In this document: positions 63,597-64,000 of the stretch, in pieces
Numbering within the stretch: the stretch's first letter is position 1
How the letters are laid out: every line of letters begins with the position of its first letter
Source of the DNA: Burkholderiaceae bacterium
Lineage (GTDB): Bacteria > Pseudomonadota > Gammaproteobacteria > Burkholderiales > Burkholderiaceae_E
DNA length: 64,000 nucleotides
Assembly (NCBI GenBank): GCA_023954135.1
Contig: JAMLIN010000008.1
Coordinates: forward strand, 1-64,000
Reading direction: 5' to 3'
Made by a program: the position numbers and the translations under genes
Notes under the pieces: model-generated
Told to the model about the DNA's origin: nothing
Databases searched by the model: none
What the model saw: only the letters and a program-made list of their open reading frames with translations

Positions 63597-64000
63597 TCAG
63601 GACTTGCCGCCGCGATCGAACACGATCGGCGCCTGCGCGGGGCGCGGCTTCGGCCGGGCCCGCCAGGCATGACCATAGACGATCTCGAAACGCAGGCTGA
63701 TGCGTCCGTCGTCACCGGCCTGCGCGCGCAGTCGCTCGCGCAGGCCGTCATGGGTGTCGCGCCCCGCCAGCCCGCGCCGGCGCCCGGCCCGGGCATCACC
63801 GCCGAGGGCGCGCAGATCGCCGAGCAATGCGGCCGGCGTCGGGAAACTGACGTCGATCCATTCCATGTCCATGACCGGCTCGGCGAAACCCGCCGCGAGC
63901 AGCCAGTCGCCGACATCGTGCATGTCGTGAAAGCGCATCACCGGCGCTCCCGCGATCCGCAGCTCGCGCAGGGTATCCACCCCGAAGGTGCTGAACATCA
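63597..64000 (-). CDS. bioC: Malonyl-ACP O-methyltransferase-like protein (BioC), C-terminal part
   Basis: The gene runs off the window; about 134 C-terminal residues are present. They contain LRELR after MFSTFGVDT (the family's conserved MFSTFGPDTLxEL), then FHDMHDVGDWLLAAGFAEPVMDMEWI, with the aspartate-methionine-histidine-aspartate pattern (HDMHDxGD) typical of BioC. BioC methylates malonyl-ACP to start pimelate synthesis for biotin. The SAM-binding motifs lie outside the window, so a related methyltransferase cannot be excluded. It is transcribed toward the cox operon and ends 83 bases before the cox promoter. Confidence 0.82.
   Translation of the reverse strand, partial: MFSTFGVDTLRELRIAGAPVMRFHDMHDVGDWLLAAGFAEPVMDMEWIDVSFPTPAALLGDLRALGGDARAGRRRGLAGRDTHDGLRERLRAQAGDDGRISLRFEIVYGHAWRARPKPRPAQAPIVFDRGGKS

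Overview
This window comes from the chromosome of a GC-rich (roughly two thirds G+C by eye) Gram-negative bacterium, most likely a betaproteobacterium of the order Burkholderiales. The grounds are conserved synteny and small lineage marker genes: coaD-rsmD-two M16 peptidases divergent from ftsY, then rpoH, then SCO1-ctaB-COX15, and a coxB-coxA-small protein-ctaG-DUF2970-coxC-SURF1 run with DUF2244 and DUF2909 (twin-transmembrane) proteins. No rRNA, tRNA, CRISPR array, insertion sequence or integrase was recognised.

Layout. 1-1.4 kb: accessory remnant with the 3' end of an RNA ligase gene, an ATGA-coupled HNH endonuclease and a decayed DUF262 (GmrSD-type restriction) fragment. 1.4-3.1 kb: a PAP2 phosphatase and an EamA exporter. 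3.1-11.1 kb: a complete peptide/nickel-type ABC importer (two permeases, two ATPases, binding protein) with a CMD-family protein and an SDR, headed by a LacI-family regulator; a perfect 14-bp palindrome sits on the first permease start. 11.2-15.9 kb: a phosphate-starvation neighbourhood of ppk and ppx (divergent, Pho box between) and an OlsB-like acyltransferase with three tandem Pho half-sites upstream. 16-18 kb: amino-acid permease, exported methyltransferase-like protein. 18-28.7 kb: housekeeping block (sixA, ferredoxin, coaD, rsmD, M16 pair, ftsY, rpoH with a CIRCE element, SCO1, ctaB, COX15, a SCO-like protein, DUF2909).

28.8-57.0 kb: a biofilm/exopolysaccharide island placed inside the cytochrome oxidase assembly genes. 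It holds EpsE/EpsL/EpsB-like exopolysaccharide genes, a BapA-like Ig-repeat adhesin with its own type I secretion system (TolC-LapB-LapC), a RmlD-like reductase, a TRAP-transporter catabolic operon (VOC protein, DctQ, DctM, DctP, MaiA; divergent LysR), a minus-strand sugar/glycan set (SAF-domain oxidoreductase, C-methyltransferase, Wzx-like flippase, glycosyltransferase, aldo/keto-reductase-like protein, Gfo/Idh/MocA oxidoreductase), and EpsG/EpsF-like export regulators. 57.2-63.5 kb: the rest of the oxidase locus (SURF1, coxC, DUF2970, ctaG, small assembly protein, coxA, caa3-type coxB with fused cytochrome c, DUF2244), then the 3' end of a bioC-like gene.

How it works together: the oxidase genes encode the structural subunits, heme A synthesis (COX15, CtaB), copper delivery (CtaG, SCO1) and assembly (SURF1) of an aa3/caa3 oxidase. 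The island looks like a surface-colonisation module combining polysaccharide and adhesin export. The ppk/ppx/olsB group looks like a local Pho regulon (polyphosphate plus phosphorus-free lipid). The only stretch longer than about 300 bases without an intact gene is 1088-1389, which holds the DUF262 pseudogene.
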